From Cryobacterium arcticum (GTDB lineage Bacteria > Actinomycetota > Actinomycetes > Actinomycetales > Microbacteriaceae), in assembly GCF_001679725.1 (NCBI RefSeq), contig NZ_CP016282.1, positions 2,418,001 to 2,482,000 of the forward strand: a stretch of 64,000 nucleotides of DNA, written 5' to 3'. The number at the start of each line of letters is the position of its first letter. Within the stretch, counting starts at the first letter, position 1. Both the position numbers and the translations under genes were made by a program. Below the pieces are notes generated by a model. It was not told the DNA's origin, did no database searches, and saw only the letters and a program-made list of their open reading frames with translations. This document shows, in pieces, positions 1-9,329 of the stretch.

Positions 1-1391
1 AGGGTGACATCGGCGACGGGAATGTTCTGGAGGTCTTCGTCGCGGTAGGTCTGCTGCAACTGGGCGCTCACGGTGTACTCGTAGCCGGGTTCCACCCCGC
101 TCGTGAGCACGGCGGTGCCGCTGTCGCTGTTGTAGCGCAGGCTCTCGGACTCGGCCTGGCTGCCGGCGTCGTCGAAGTCCACCGTGGTCGGGTAGCCCAC
201 ACCGGGCAGCCAGACATCCTCATATCCCACGACGTCGATGGTGACCGTGCTGTTCTGGATGCTGGTGGCCAGGGCAGGCGCAGGGATGGTGCGCCCCACG
301 AGCCGGAAGCTGCCGGACCCGCCGACGAGGGTGTCGGGCGCGGCCACGTTCCACAGCTTGCCGTCGTAGGCGTCCATGCTGGCCAGCCGCAGCACTTCGC
401 CGGGCTGCAGGCCCGTCACGGTGAACAGCGGGGTGTCGGCCAGCGTCTTGGTGTACTGGCGGAAACCCGCAAGCGGGCTGGAGAACTCCAACGGGTCGAA
501 CGGCGGCTGGATCTCCTCGCGCAGCACGAACCGGTCCTTCGGGTTCGGGGCGAGGACGCCGCCGACGAGGGCGCCGATGAGCACCGCACCGAGCATAACG
601 GTGGCCGTGCCGAGGAGCTTGCGGCGGAAGAGCCGGCGGGTGCCGGCCGCATCAGCGCCGGAGAGGGCGGCGCCCGAGCGGCCGGCCGAGCCCTGGTTGC
701 TGCGTCGCCAGCCGATCCAGACGATGGCGACGACGGCGAAGGCCACACCGCGCAGGCCCGCGAAGTAGGTCTGGTCGGTGCCCATCAGGATGCCGGTGAG
801 GTAGAGCAGCACCGGGCCGACGAGCAGCAGGCCCGTGCGCCACACCGTGCGGCGGTGCCGGGGCAGCCAGCGGCTGGCGAGCATGGTGGCGACCAGCGCG
901 ACCAGCCAGGCTGCGAAGTACGGCAGCACCGGCATGTAGTACGGAGCCTCGACGGGGGTGCCGAGGGTGACGATATCGGCCCAGCCGAAGACCGCGCCGA
1001 GCGCGAGACCGGCCGTGGACGAGACGCTGGGCAGCACGCCCAGCAGGGCCTCGCCGGGCATGGTGAACGGCGTGCCGAGGAGGAAGTAGACCAGGATCGC
1101 CAGGAGGACGTTGGTGACGACGCCCAGCCGCAGGGCGTAACCGAGCACGGCGGCGCCGGTGCCCACGATCAGGCCGCCGAGCCCCGCCACGAGGAAGTTG
1201 TAGTCGCCGAAGGAGGTCTCGAGTCCCAGGACTCCGAGGAGCGAGAGCAGGCTGAGCACAGCGACATCCGCCCAGGCGGCGGACGGGAACGGACGCAGGG
1301 CGGCCAGACGGGCCCGGACCGGACCTGGAGAGGCCGGTGTGGCCGGGCTTTGCGGCATCGCGGTGCGCGGGGTGGGGTCTGAGCGGCTCAT
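1..1391 (-). CDS. Membrane transglutaminase-like protein (DUF3488/TgpA type), 3' end outside window
   Basis: The start is an ATG at 1391-1389, overlapping the DUF58 stop by four bases (ATGA). About 463 codons are inside the window. The first ~265 residues contain some seven hydrophobic helices, for example around LLSLLGVLGL and LLLVGPVLLYLTGILMG. An extracytoplasmic beta-rich part (…LRLASMDAYDGKLW…) follows and matches the region just before the transglutaminase-like domain in DUF3488/TgpA proteins. The catalytic Cys-His-Asp part would lie beyond position 1, so enzymatic competence cannot be judged. MoxR, DUF58 and transglutaminase form a recurrent actinobacterial gene trio thought to act at the envelope; its biochemical role is poorly defined. 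Confidence 0.85.
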   Translation of the reverse strand, partial: MSRSDPTPRTAMPQSPATPASPGPVRARLAALRPFPSAAWADVAVLSLLSLLGVLGLETSFGDYNFLVAGLGGLIVGTGAAVLGYALRLGVVTNVLLAILVYFLLGTPFTMPGEALLGVLPSVSSTAGLALGAVFGWADIVTLGTPVEAPYYMPVLPYFAAWLVALVATMLASRWLPRHRRTVWRTGLLLVGPVLLYLTGILMGTDQTYFAGLRGVAFAVVAIVWIGWRRSNQGSAGRSGAALSGADAAGTRRLFRRKLLGTATVMLGAVLIGALVGGVLAPNPKDRFVLREEIQPPFDPLEFSSPLAGFRQYTKTLADTPLFTVTGLQPGEVLRLASMDAYDGKLWNVAAPDTLVGGSGSFRLVGRTIPAPALATSIQNSTVTIDVVGYEDVWLPGVGYPTTVDFDDAGSQAESESLRYNSDSGTAVLTSGVEPGYEYTVSAQLQQTYRDEDLQNIPVADVT

Positions 1392-2689
1392 CGGTGTACC
1401 CGTCGGAGAAGTTTGGGCAGATCGGCCAGGTCGCCGATGGTGACGACGGTGAGGCCGGACACGGTGGACAGCCGGGACTGCGCGCCCGGCTCGATCCGGA
1501 ACGCGAGGGTGGTCGCGTCCTTGCCGAACAGGGTCTGTGCGGCACGGAACTCCGCGAGGTCGATGGTGGAGCCGGCGACGATCATCACGACGCTGGGCGG
1601 CGGGAGCCGGCGGGTGGCGGCGCGGGCGAACTCGCGGAGGCCCGGGAAGAGGTCGCTCACCGGTTCGATGCGGGACGAGTCGTCGAGCATGGCCACCGGA
1701 GTGGCGGTGCGGAGGGCCAACTTCTCGCTCACGACACTCAGGCCGGTGCCGTCGCGGATCACGCGCAACGCCAACGAGGCCGTGACGGACACGGCCAGCT
1801 CGAACTCGTCCTCCGAGGCGTAATACCGGTTCTCGGCGCTGTGCACGAGGGTGAGCTGGGTGCGCCGGGTCTCTTCGAACTGCCGCACCATGAGCTGGCC
1901 GGTGCGCGCGGAGGTGCGCCAGTGCACATTGCGCAGGGCGTCGCCGGGCTCGTAGGCGCGCAGGGCGTGGAAGGAGATGTCGTCGCTGGTGATCTTCTTG
2001 GTGATCTCGCCCTCGAGGTCCCGCATCAGGCCGGCGGCCGACGAGGCGATCCGGGTGGTCACCGGGTGCACGAACAGTTCGACGGCTTCGGTCCAGCGCA
2101 CGGTGCGGCGCAGCAGGCCGAGCTGGTCGCCGCGGACCGAGATGGCGGGACCGGCCACGATGACGGCCCGACGGTGCGTCGGCACCGCGAAGAGTTCGTC
2201 GTGTTCGGCGGCCGGCGCCAGGCCGGGGATCACGAACTCCGCGATGCCGCTGCCGACGGGCAGTTCCATCCGCGCGGGCAGCAGGGCGCGTTCACCGGAG
2301 TTGGTGACCGTCATCTGGCCCAGGGCCCGCTCCCCCGCCACCACACGGTGCGGGTTGAGCTGCAGGTCGACGGTGTAGGTGGCCCGACCGACGATGAAGG
2401 GCACCGCGACGAGGAGCGCCGCCAGGAGCGTGCTGGCCAGGTAGGTGAATTCCACCCAGCCGAACAGGGCGCTCACGGCAAAGGCGAGCACGGCGACCAG
2501 GAACACCAGGCGTCCGGCCGGTGCGACCACGTCGGTGACCGGGCGGATGCGCTGCAGCACGAGTGCGGCCAGCTGCCGGGCCAGACGCCAGGCATTGCCG
2601 GCGGCCGCCCCGAGCGCGCGCCCCAACGACCTCAGGGCGTGGACGGCCGGAGAGGTTCGCTGGGGGGAACGCTCGGTGCGGAGCGTCAT
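1388..2689 (-). CDS. DUF58 domain protein
   Basis: This 433 aa protein has two hydrophobic segments at about residues 61-100 (LVFLVAVLAFAVSALFG, LASTLLAALLVAVPFIVG). The DUF58 signature lies at about 239-271 (ALRAYEPGDALRNVHWRTSA). DUF58 proteins carry a vWA-like C-terminal fold and are nearly always encoded with MoxR AAA+ ATPases, for which they are the presumed membrane partner. Here the gene overlaps moxR upstream and the transglutaminase downstream by four bases each, so the three are translationally coupled. The family assignment is firm. The substrate is unknown, but the two giant Ig-repeat proteins immediately upstream are the natural candidates. Confidence 0.92.
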   Translation of the reverse strand: MTLRTERSPQRTSPAVHALRSLGRALGAAAGNAWRLARQLAALVLQRIRPVTDVVAPAGRLVFLVAVLAFAVSALFGWVEFTYLASTLLAALLVAVPFIVGRATYTVDLQLNPHRVVAGERALGQMTVTNSGERALLPARMELPVGSGIAEFVIPGLAPAAEHDELFAVPTHRRAVIVAGPAISVRGDQLGLLRRTVRWTEAVELFVHPVTTRIASSAAGLMRDLEGEITKKITSDDISFHALRAYEPGDALRNVHWRTSARTGQLMVRQFEETRRTQLTLVHSAENRYYASEDEFELAVSVTASLALRVIRDGTGLSVVSEKLALRTATPVAMLDDSSRIEPVSDLFPGLREFARAATRRLPPPSVVMIVAGSTIDLAEFRAAQTLFGKDATTLAFRIEPGAQSRLSTVSGLTVVTIGDLADLPKLLRRVHR

Positions 2690-3654
2690 GCGGCGCGGAA
2701 GGCGGGAGGAGCGACCTCGACCAGAATGCGGTTGACGATCTCTTCGGCCGTGACGCCGGCGAAGTCGGCCTCGGGGTCGACCATGATGCGGTGGGCCAGC
2801 ACGGGCACGGCGAGGTCGCGGATGTCGTCGGGGGTGACGAATGTACGTCCCTGGGACAGCGCCCAGGTCTTGGCGGCGCGGGCGAGGGCCAGGGCGCCGC
2901 GCATGCTGACGCCCAGGGTGGAGGAGACGTCGGTGCGGGTGGCCGTGACGATCTCGTTGAGATAGCCGAGCACGGCGGCGTCGACGAAGACCTCGGAGGC
3001 GAGTTGGGCCATGGTCACGACGGAGCTGGACGCGATGATGGGCGTGATGCCGGCATCCCGGGCGCGGTTCGAGGAGTCGAGCAGCAGGGTGACCGCGGTG
3101 TCGTGGTCGGGGTAGCCGAGCGAGGTCTTGAACAGGAACCGGTCGAGCTGGGCTTCAGGCAGAGTGTAGGTACCGGCCTGCTCGACGGGGTTCTGGGTGG
3201 CGATGACCATGAACGGGCTGCCCACCTCGTGGCTGACGCCGTCGACGGTGACCCGGCCCTCCTCCATGACCTCCAGCAGCGCGGACTGGGTCTTGGGGCT
3301 GGCCCGGTTGATCTCGTCGGCGAGCACGATCGAGGCGAAGATCGGTCCCTTGTGGAACTCGAAGATGCCCTTGCCCTGGTCGTAGATGGTGACACCGGTG
3401 ACGTCGGAGGGCAGCAGGTCGGGGGTGAACTGGATGCGCGAGTGGGTGCCGTCCAGGGTGTTCGCCAGGGCCTTGGCGAGCACGGTCTTGCCCGTTCCGG
3501 GGAAGTCCTCCAGCAGCACGTGGCCGTTGGTGAGCATGGCGGCGACCACCAGGCGGATCACGTGCTCCTTGCCCAGAATGGCCTGTTCGACGTTTCCGAC
3601 CAGCTTGCCGAACGCCTCGGCGAACCAGTCTGCCTGTTCCTGTGTGACGCTCAT
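2686..3654 (-). CDS. MoxR-family AAA+ ATPase
   Basis: This 322 aa protein has Walker A at residues 51-58 (FPGTGKTV), Walker B around 107-115 (IVLADEINR) and the MoxR sensor/linker ATQNPVEQAGTYTLPEAQLD at 142-161. Length and motifs are normal for the family. MoxR ATPases act as chaperones or remodellers that mature or insert cofactors into partner complexes, usually with a DUF58/vWA partner, which is the next gene here. The gene begins 53 bases after the stop of the first giant Ig-repeat gene, on the same strand. This suggests a long envelope transcription unit in which MoxR helps assemble the giant proteins (inference). Confidence 0.95.
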   Translation of the reverse strand: MSVTQEQADWFAEAFGKLVGNVEQAILGKEHVIRLVVAAMLTNGHVLLEDFPGTGKTVLAKALANTLDGTHSRIQFTPDLLPSDVTGVTIYDQGKGIFEFHKGPIFASIVLADEINRASPKTQSALLEVMEEGRVTVDGVSHEVGSPFMVIATQNPVEQAGTYTLPEAQLDRFLFKTSLGYPDHDTAVTLLLDSSNRARDAGITPIIASSSVVTMAQLASEVFVDAAVLGYLNEIVTATRTDVSSTLGVSMRGALALARAAKTWALSQGRTFVTPDDIRDLAVPVLAHRIMVDPEADFAGVTAEEIVNRILVEVAPPAFRAA

Positions 3655-3706
3655 TCGATGGTGTCCGTTCTGTTGGTCGTGGTCGGGTCGATCCGGCGGG
3701 AGGGCA

Positions 3707-6700
3707 TCACATCGAGTTCCATTGCGCCCCGCTGATCGTGTTGCTGTAGAAGACGGTTCCGTCGCTCACCCGGGTCAGCCGCACCCGGATGCTGTCGTCG
3801 GCCGGGCGGATGCCGAGCGTGTTGGTGGTCTCCTCGGTACCGCTGCGGCCGAGGGAATACCGGCTCTCAGACACCGAGCCACCGGAGAGCTCGGTGGTGA
3901 TCAGGTAGTCGCCAGGCTCGAAATTGGCGTAGACGACGTTCACGCGGTGACAGATGGATGCGTCGGAGCAGCCGGTCACGGAGGAGCCACGCCCCTTCTG
4001 GATCGTGGCGCTCGGCGGCGGCGGCGGCGGGCTCGGCTGCGGGGTGGCGGTGTCAGAGGAGGTCCAGGCGCCGCAGCCGCGCGGGTTGCAGGCCTGCACC
4101 CGGTACTGGTACTGCTCGTTGACGTTCCCCTTGGCCGATGCCGTGCGGGCTCCGCTGGTGGAGCCATTGGAGGCGCTGCCCTTGATCCACTCGTACTTGT
4201 AGCTCGACACTCCGCGGCCGCCGTCGCTGCCGGGCGCGGCCCAGCTCAGGCTGAGGTCACCGGTACCCTGCCCGGGCGCCTTGAGGGTGGCAGAGGCCGG
4301 GGCTCCGGGAAGCCCGTACGGGGTGACCGTGTTGCTCGCCGCCGAGGGAGTGGAATCGCCGATCGCGTTGCGCGCGGTCACCGTGAAGGCATAGTTGGTG
4401 CCGTTCTTGAGACCGGTGATCGAGTGCGTGCCCGCGCTGGCAACAGTCTGAGAGTCGCCGTTCCAGCTGATGACGTACTCGGTGATGCGCGAGTTGTTCG
4501 ACGAGGGGGCCGTGAAGCTCACGGTGGCGCTCCCGTCGCCCTCCACGGCTTGCGGCCGGTTGGGGGCGTCAGGATTGTTGCGGATCACGAAGGTGATGCG
4601 TGCCTGGGTCTGGCGGGCGGGATCCCGGGTGGCGTCCTGGATGCGGTAGACCACGGTGAGCGTCCCCGTGGCGCCCGAGCCGGTGTTCACGGTCACCCCG
4701 GTGGCGGTGTTGCTCACCGTGGCGGTGCCCACCTGCTGCTCGATGACGGCGGAGAGCACCGTGAGCGGCTTGCCGTCCTGCGCGAACGGGTTGTAGTCGT
4801 TGTCGAGCACGGGCACCGTGATGGAGGTGCTCGGGCGGGTCTCGATGCCGGCACCGTTGGGTCCGGCGTCGTCGACGGCCTGCGGCAGCGGCCGGGTCGA
4901 GGAGACCACGCTCACGTCCACCGAGCCGGGGATCGTGAACTCCTTGTAGGTGACCGTGAAGGTCACCCGCACCTTGGTGCCCGGTTGGGTGCCGAGCGGG
5001 GACGAGACGACCAGGTTGGCGCCGTCGAGGGTCGCCGCGACATCCGCCGTGGTGCCGGCCAGGGCGCCGTAGCTGAGCTTCTCGATAATGGCGGGGTTCG
5101 GGTGCCCGCTGGAGGAGCGCAGGTTGACGATCGTCGCCGCTTCTCCGGCCTGAACGGTGACCTTGGGCGGCGTGAAGGTGGGCGCGACGTCTTCGAAGTT
5201 GGGGTCACCGACCGTGATCGGGATCGTCAGGGTGGCCTGGCGGCCCTTCGGGTCGCCGGCGCTGGTGCCGTCGGTGACGACAAAGGTGAGGGATGCCGGT
5301 CCGCGGTAGTCGCGTGCCGCCACGAACGTGAGGGTGTTGCCGCTCACGGGGTTGGAGCCGTCGCTGTTGGTGGCGGTGGCGCTGAGCAGCAGGGCGGGTT
5401 GGCCGGAGGGTACCTCGACGATGTCGCCGATGCTCCAGGACTTGGAGCCGTTCATCTTGACGACCTGGGGGCCGATGTCCCGCAGGAACGGCGGCGGGAA
5501 CTGCTCTTCCTCGGGGGTCGGTGCGGTGGACGGCTGGTTCTCCGGCTCAACGGGTTCCGCCTTGGGCGTCGGCGGCACGATGATGAACGCGGTGGCGCTG
5601 AGCTGGTCGATCTCGTTCGTGAGCCGGTACGCGATGGCCTGGCGCTGGGTGGAAGGCTCGACGCGTACGGTGCCGTCCGTTTGCAGTTCGGCGTTGGCCG
5701 CGTTGGGGCCTTCGAGGCTGATGACGAGGTCCTCGATGAGGCCGCTGGGGTTCTCCGCGCCGTCGAGCACGGGCACGTTGATGGGCGTGCCGGCCAGGAC
5801 CTCTTCGGGTTCGACGAAGTGGTCGATCGCGACCGGGTACTGCGCCTTGGCGTCCTCGGTGACCTTGACCTGCACGAACGCGGTGTCGGCGCCGCCGTGC
5901 CCGTTGGTGATCTCGTACCGCAGCGTGTAGGTGCCTTCTTCGGCGGGGGCTTCGACGATGACCCGGCTGCCGTCGACGTTGGCCGTGAGACCGGGATCTA
6001 CTTCGGGCAGTTTCTTGGTCAGGGTGAGCTTGTAGCCGTTGGGGTCGGAGTCGTTCAGGACCACGGGGATCGACCCGGTGCGGCCCGGCTTGATCTCGAT
6101 GGCATCATCGACGGCGTTCGGCGGCAACAGCTCCATGGGGCGGGGAATCACGCCGATGCGCACGGTGCCCTCGGCGGTCGCGCCGAGGGTGTCGGCCACC
6201 TGGTAGGTGAAGGAGTCGGTTCCCGCGGTGCCGGGGAAGGCCTCGTAGACGAAGAAATCGCTGCCCTGGTCGACGATGCGACCGAGCTCGGGTGCCGAGG
6301 TGACCGCGGTGAGATAGACGGAGTCCCCGTCGGGGTCGATGCCGTCCAGCGGCACCTGCACCTTGATGGTGGACTCGGCGAAGGTGCGCATGGTGAGCGG
6401 CAACGGCGTCGGCGCGCGGTTGCCGGCGTCGTCGGGGCCGATGACGGTGAAGCGCACGGCAGCCGTGGCCGTTTCGGCGAAGGCGTCGCTGATGCGGTAG
6501 CTGACGCTGTAGGAGCCGGGTTGCGCGGGCGCCTGGAAGCGCACGCTGTTGCCGGACACGAAGGCCAGGCCGCCTACGTTCTCGGTGTCGGTGAGGTCGG
6601 GGTCCACGGTCATCGTGGCGGAGTCGGGGTGGTAGTCGTTGTCGAGCACCGGGACGGTGACGATGTCCCCCGCGCGGACGGACACGGTGTCATCGACCGC

Positions 6701-9064
6701 GACCGGGGGCTGATGCTTGATCAACGGAGGCACCGGCACGACCGTGACACCGGCCGTGGAACTGTTCTCACCGTCACTGATCGTGTACGTGAACTGCACC
6801 TGCTGCGTCAACGCAGCGGATGCCGTGACGCGCAGCACCGTGTTCGTGAGGATCTCCACCGTGACGAGATCATCCGTGGTGCTCAGGTCCACCGACTGCA
6901 CCGCCAGGACCCGGCCACTGGGCGACACATCGTTGTCCAACACCGGAATCGTCACCGGCTCCGCCGCCCGCAGATACGCCGTGTCCTTCACCGCGATCGG
7001 CGGCAACACGTCCGCCGGGTTCTCCACCACGTCCACCCGGATCAGGCCCACACTCGACGTCGCCCCGGCACCGAGACTGTACGTGAAAACGTAACTGGCC
7101 GCCTTACCCGAGGACACCGCGACCGTACCGCGCTCCAGGTTCGCCACCGCGGACAAATCGTTGGGAACCTCATTCACCCCGATCAACGCCAGAGGCGCCC
7201 CCGACGGCGTCACATCATTCTTCAACGGCTCGATCAACGCCGTCTCCCCCACGAACACCGTCGTGAAATCCGGAGTCCCCACCGGATTCAACGACCCCGC
7301 AGCCTTCACATCCACCGTCAACACACCCGTCGCGGTGAGAGTGCCGTCCGACACCACGAACTGCACCTCCTTCACCCCCAACTCAGCCGTCTTCGACTCG
7401 AACGTGACAAACCCCTCCGGACCGAACCGCACCCCATCACCCGTCGTCGGCGACGCCGACACCAGATAAATGTCATCGCCGTCCGGATCAATCCAATCCG
7501 ACAACACGTTGTAACTGACCAGCTGACCCTGCTCCACACTGATCGCACCCACCCGGTTCGACACCGGAGCCACATTCTGATCCAACGGACGCATCGACAC
7601 ATTCACCTGCGCCTCAGCCACCGCACCCCGACCATCGGCCACCGTGTACCGGAACGACACCGTCCCCGCCACCGACTCCGCCGGCGTGAACTGCAACGCC
7701 CGCCCACCATCAATGAAATCCAGGCGACCCTGCGACTCCGAAAAACCACTCACATTCGTCACCGTCAACACATCACCATCAGGATCCGTATCGTTCTCCA
7801 ACACCGGCAACACCGTCGTCTTACCCGGCCGCACCCCATACTCATCATCACGAGCCAGAGGCGCCCGGTTCACATTCGTCCGCTCCGCCAGAGTGTCCTC
7901 AAACGACTGCTGCGCCGCCTTCTCCGTACCGTCCTCAGCCTCTTCCTCCTCCGGAGGAGTCACCTCTTCCCAGTTCTCCACCAGGCGCATATTCGAATCA
8001 ACCAACCACACATTCCCGTTCGACAGGTTGTTCAACGCGATGACATCCCGGTTCACCCGGAACTCCAACACACTGCCCACCGTCGGCTGCTCGATCGTCT
8101 CCCGCAGCACCTCAGCACCGTCGCACGCGGCCAGGTAACGCTGAGCTCCGCCCCACGCGCCATGCGCGCAGCCGTCCAACCAGACCGGGGAAGAAACTCC
8201 GGCGGGGTCGGTGACCGCGGTGGGGAGGTCTGCGTCGACCGCCACGATGTCGCTGCCGTCGGCGGCGCCGTCCAGGGGAACCTGGAGCAGGGACTGGCCC
8301 GTGGCCACGAGGACTGCGTCGTGTTCGGCGCCGGACTGTTGCAGTTTGACCGCACCGGCCGGCAGCTCGGTGGCGGAGCCGTCGACGATCACGGTGCCGT
8401 TCTCGGTGTCGAGCAGGACCGGTTTTTCGCCGACGGCGGCGATCTGGAAGTCGCCGAGTTCGGGTAGCTCGCTGGTCGTGGGTTCGGGTTCCTCGGCGGT
8501 GGGGTCGTAGCTGGTGAGGGTTTTATCTTTCTTCGAGGCGCCGAAGACGACGCCGTCGGGTGACACGGCGATGTGGCCGCCCTTGCCCACGCTGAACACC
8601 GGGTCGGTGGTCTTCGGGTCGAAGCTCAACTCCCCCGCGGCGTTGATCACCCACACATCACCGGTCTGAGCCATCACCGCGATCGAATCACCGCCGTAGA
8701 CCACCTCGGACCCCGGAGCCACATCCACGCGTTCACCCAGCGTCGTGAACGCCGGATCGATCCGCTCGATCGACCCCACACTCTCGTCGATGAGAAAAAC
8801 GTCGTCACCGTCCTGCAACACATCGAACGCACTCGACGCAGCATTGACCGACCCGTTCAGCTCCTCGATCTGCCGGTTCAACCGGCCCGCCAGCAACTGC
8901 TTACCGTTCGTCACCCAGACATCCCGGGCCGCAAGGTCCACATCCGTCACCGGGAAACCCTCGTGCAGCACCGCAAACGTCAACGGCACACCCGCCAACA
9001 CCGACAACGCCACCACGGATGCCGACATCCGCCGACCACGCAACCACGAACTGAGGGTCCCCAC
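3707..9064 (-). CDS. Giant Ig-repeat/fibronectin-III surface protein A
   Basis: This 1,785 aa protein starts at GTG 9064 with an AGGGGG ribosome site upstream. A signal anchor lies near residues 13-33 (SASVVALSVLAGVPLTFAVL). A beta-propeller-like region (~45-375) with short repeated strands follows, then an acidic linker (PPEEEEAED). About eleven cadherin/Ig-like repeats come next, each marked by variants of AVDDxxxVxxGxxVxVPVLDND. Two fibronectin-III domains, a PSPPPPPP hinge and a ~95-residue tip follow; the tip has two Cys and resembles nothing I recognise. It is probably exported and anchored as a long extracellular rod. Downstream lies moxR–DUF58–transglutaminase; upstream lie protein B and a kinase/FHA/phosphatase set. 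The function is unknown; adhesion or cell-wall interaction is inferred from architecture alone. Confidence 0.85.
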   Translation of the reverse strand: MGTLSSWLRGRRMSASVVALSVLAGVPLTFAVLHEGFPVTDVDLAARDVWVTNGKQLLAGRLNRQIEELNGSVNAASSAFDVLQDGDDVFLIDESVGSIERIDPAFTTLGERVDVAPGSEVVYGGDSIAVMAQTGDVWVINAAGELSFDPKTTDPVFSVGKGGHIAVSPDGVVFGASKKDKTLTSYDPTAEEPEPTTSELPELGDFQIAAVGEKPVLLDTENGTVIVDGSATELPAGAVKLQQSGAEHDAVLVATGQSLLQVPLDGAADGSDIVAVDADLPTAVTDPAGVSSPVWLDGCAHGAWGGAQRYLAACDGAEVLRETIEQPTVGSVLEFRVNRDVIALNNLSNGNVWLVDSNMRLVENWEEVTPPEEEEAEDGTEKAAQQSFEDTLAERTNVNRAPLARDDEYGVRPGKTTVLPVLENDTDPDGDVLTVTNVSGFSESQGRLDFIDGGRALQFTPAESVAGTVSFRYTVADGRGAVAEAQVNVSMRPLDQNVAPVSNRVGAISVEQGQLVSYNVLSDWIDPDGDDIYLVSASPTTGDGVRFGPEGFVTFESKTAELGVKEVQFVVSDGTLTATGVLTVDVKAAGSLNPVGTPDFTTVFVGETALIEPLKNDVTPSGAPLALIGVNEVPNDLSAVANLERGTVAVSSGKAASYVFTYSLGAGATSSVGLIRVDVVENPADVLPPIAVKDTAYLRAAEPVTIPVLDNDVSPSGRVLAVQSVDLSTTDDLVTVEILTNTVLRVTASAALTQQVQFTYTISDGENSSTAGVTVVPVPPLIKHQPPVAVDDTVSVRAGDIVTVPVLDNDYHPDSATMTVDPDLTDTENVGGLAFVSGNSVRFQAPAQPGSYSVSYRISDAFAETATAAVRFTVIGPDDAGNRAPTPLPLTMRTFAESTIKVQVPLDGIDPDGDSVYLTAVTSAPELGRIVDQGSDFFVYEAFPGTAGTDSFTYQVADTLGATAEGTVRIGVIPRPMELLPPNAVDDAIEIKPGRTGSIPVVLNDSDPNGYKLTLTKKLPEVDPGLTANVDGSRVIVEAPAEEGTYTLRYEITNGHGGADTAFVQVKVTEDAKAQYPVAIDHFVEPEEVLAGTPINVPVLDGAENPSGLIEDLVISLEGPNAANAELQTDGTVRVEPSTQRQAIAYRLTNEIDQLSATAFIIVPPTPKAEPVEPENQPSTAPTPEEEQFPPPFLRDIGPQVVKMNGSKSWSIGDIVEVPSGQPALLLSATATNSDGSNPVSGNTLTFVAARDYRGPASLTFVVTDGTSAGDPKGRQATLTIPITVGDPNFEDVAPTFTPPKVTVQAGEAATIVNLRSSSGHPNPAIIEKLSYGALAGTTADVAATLDGANLVVSSPLGTQPGTKVRVTFTVTYKEFTIPGSVDVSVVSSTRPLPQAVDDAGPNGAGIETRPSTSITVPVLDNDYNPFAQDGKPLTVLSAVIEQQVGTATVSNTATGVTVNTGSGATGTLTVVYRIQDATRDPARQTQARITFVIRNNPDAPNRPQAVEGDGSATVSFTAPSSNNSRITEYVISWNGDSQTVASAGTHSITGLKNGTNYAFTVTARNAIGDSTPSAASNTVTPYGLPGAPASATLKAPGQGTGDLSLSWAAPGSDGGRGVSSYKYEWIKGSASNGSTSGARTASAKGNVNEQYQYRVQACNPRGCGAWTSSDTATPQPSPPPPPPSATIQKGRGSSVTGCSDASICHRVNVVYANFEPGDYLITTELSGGSVSESRYSLGRSGTEETTNTLGIRPADDSIRVRLTRVSDGTVFYSNTISGAQWNSM
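6615..8175 (-). repeat. Near-identical core block, copy A
   Basis: This block of giant gene A, from the fifth Ig-like repeat back to the propeller end, matches 12220-13780 at a constant offset of 5,605. By eye I find only about ten single-base differences. On the coding strand it uses many T- and G-ending codons (GGT, GAT, TTG, ATT), unlike the C-ending codons of the flanking diverged segments. Confidence 0.9.
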
Positions 9065-9079
9065 CCGTGTCCCCCTCGT
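8535..9079 (-). repeat. Identical 5' block, copy A
   Basis: This block covers the first ~176 codons and ribosome-binding site of giant gene A. It matches 14143-14687 without differences that I could see. The offset is 5,608, one codon different from the core block. It ends 15 bases upstream of the start codon. Confidence 0.9.
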
Positions 9080-9085
9080 AGCTGT

Positions 9086-9160
9086 TGCCTGTGCTGAATC
9101 GCTGTATTGCTGAATCGCTGTGCTGCTGGTGTGCTGTGCTGCTGAACTGCTGCGGTGCCC
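9086..9160 (-). repeat. GCTG/CAGC-rich simple repeats in the leader of giant gene A
   Basis: On the plus strand this reads as irregular repeats of tgctg and gctgaatcgctgt, the latter nearly duplicated in tandem around 9091-9120. It lies in the 265-base interval between the two giant genes, just upstream of the ribosome site of gene A. No gene is visible in the interval. Confidence 0.6.
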
Positions 9161-9216
9161 ACTCGTGCGTTGCCGAACTCGCCAACGCCGGGACTATTGG
9201 CACTGCCCCCTGACCG

Positions 9217-9246
9217 GCTTTTACGCTAGCACGCAAATGAGTGCCA
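9217..9246 (-). promoter_or_regulatory. Element conserved upstream of both giant genes (candidate extended -10)
   Basis: Coding-strand GTGGCACTC is followed by GCGTGCTAGCGT, then a CCGGTCAGG block. The same element occurs upstream of giant gene B at about 14781-14810. TGCTAGCGT fits an actinobacterial extended -10 (TGnTAnnnT). Conservation in otherwise diverged leaders supports a promoter or regulator site, but no transcript data exist to confirm it. Confidence 0.5.
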
Positions 9247-9276
9247 CCCGCATGGGGAGCGCTCCCCATGCGGGTG
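9245..9276. terminator. Perfect 32-bp palindrome between the giant genes
   Basis: Two 16-base arms, centred at 9260/9261 (core ATGGGGAGCGCTCCCCAT), are perfectly complementary. It lies 54 bases after the stop of giant gene B and just before the conserved promoter-like element of gene A. A hairpin terminator is possible, but there is no U-tract; a dyad operator is equally possible. A weaker version (ATGGGGA … TCCCCAT) lies at 14812-14829. Confidence 0.55.
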
Positions 9277-9329
9277 TGTTCATCAGCAGTTCGGAATCGG
9301 CGAGCGATGACGCAGCGAACCAGCCCGGG

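Noticed and set aside
3386..8467. Very long plus-strand open frame (1,693 codons)
   Set aside because: It lies opposite giant gene A, is built of Arg/His/Gly-rich low-complexity sequence, and results from GC-skewed codons on the other strand.
9086..9160. Possible CRISPR-like repeats
   Set aside because: The repeats are short, irregular and without unique spacers; there are no cas genes in the window.
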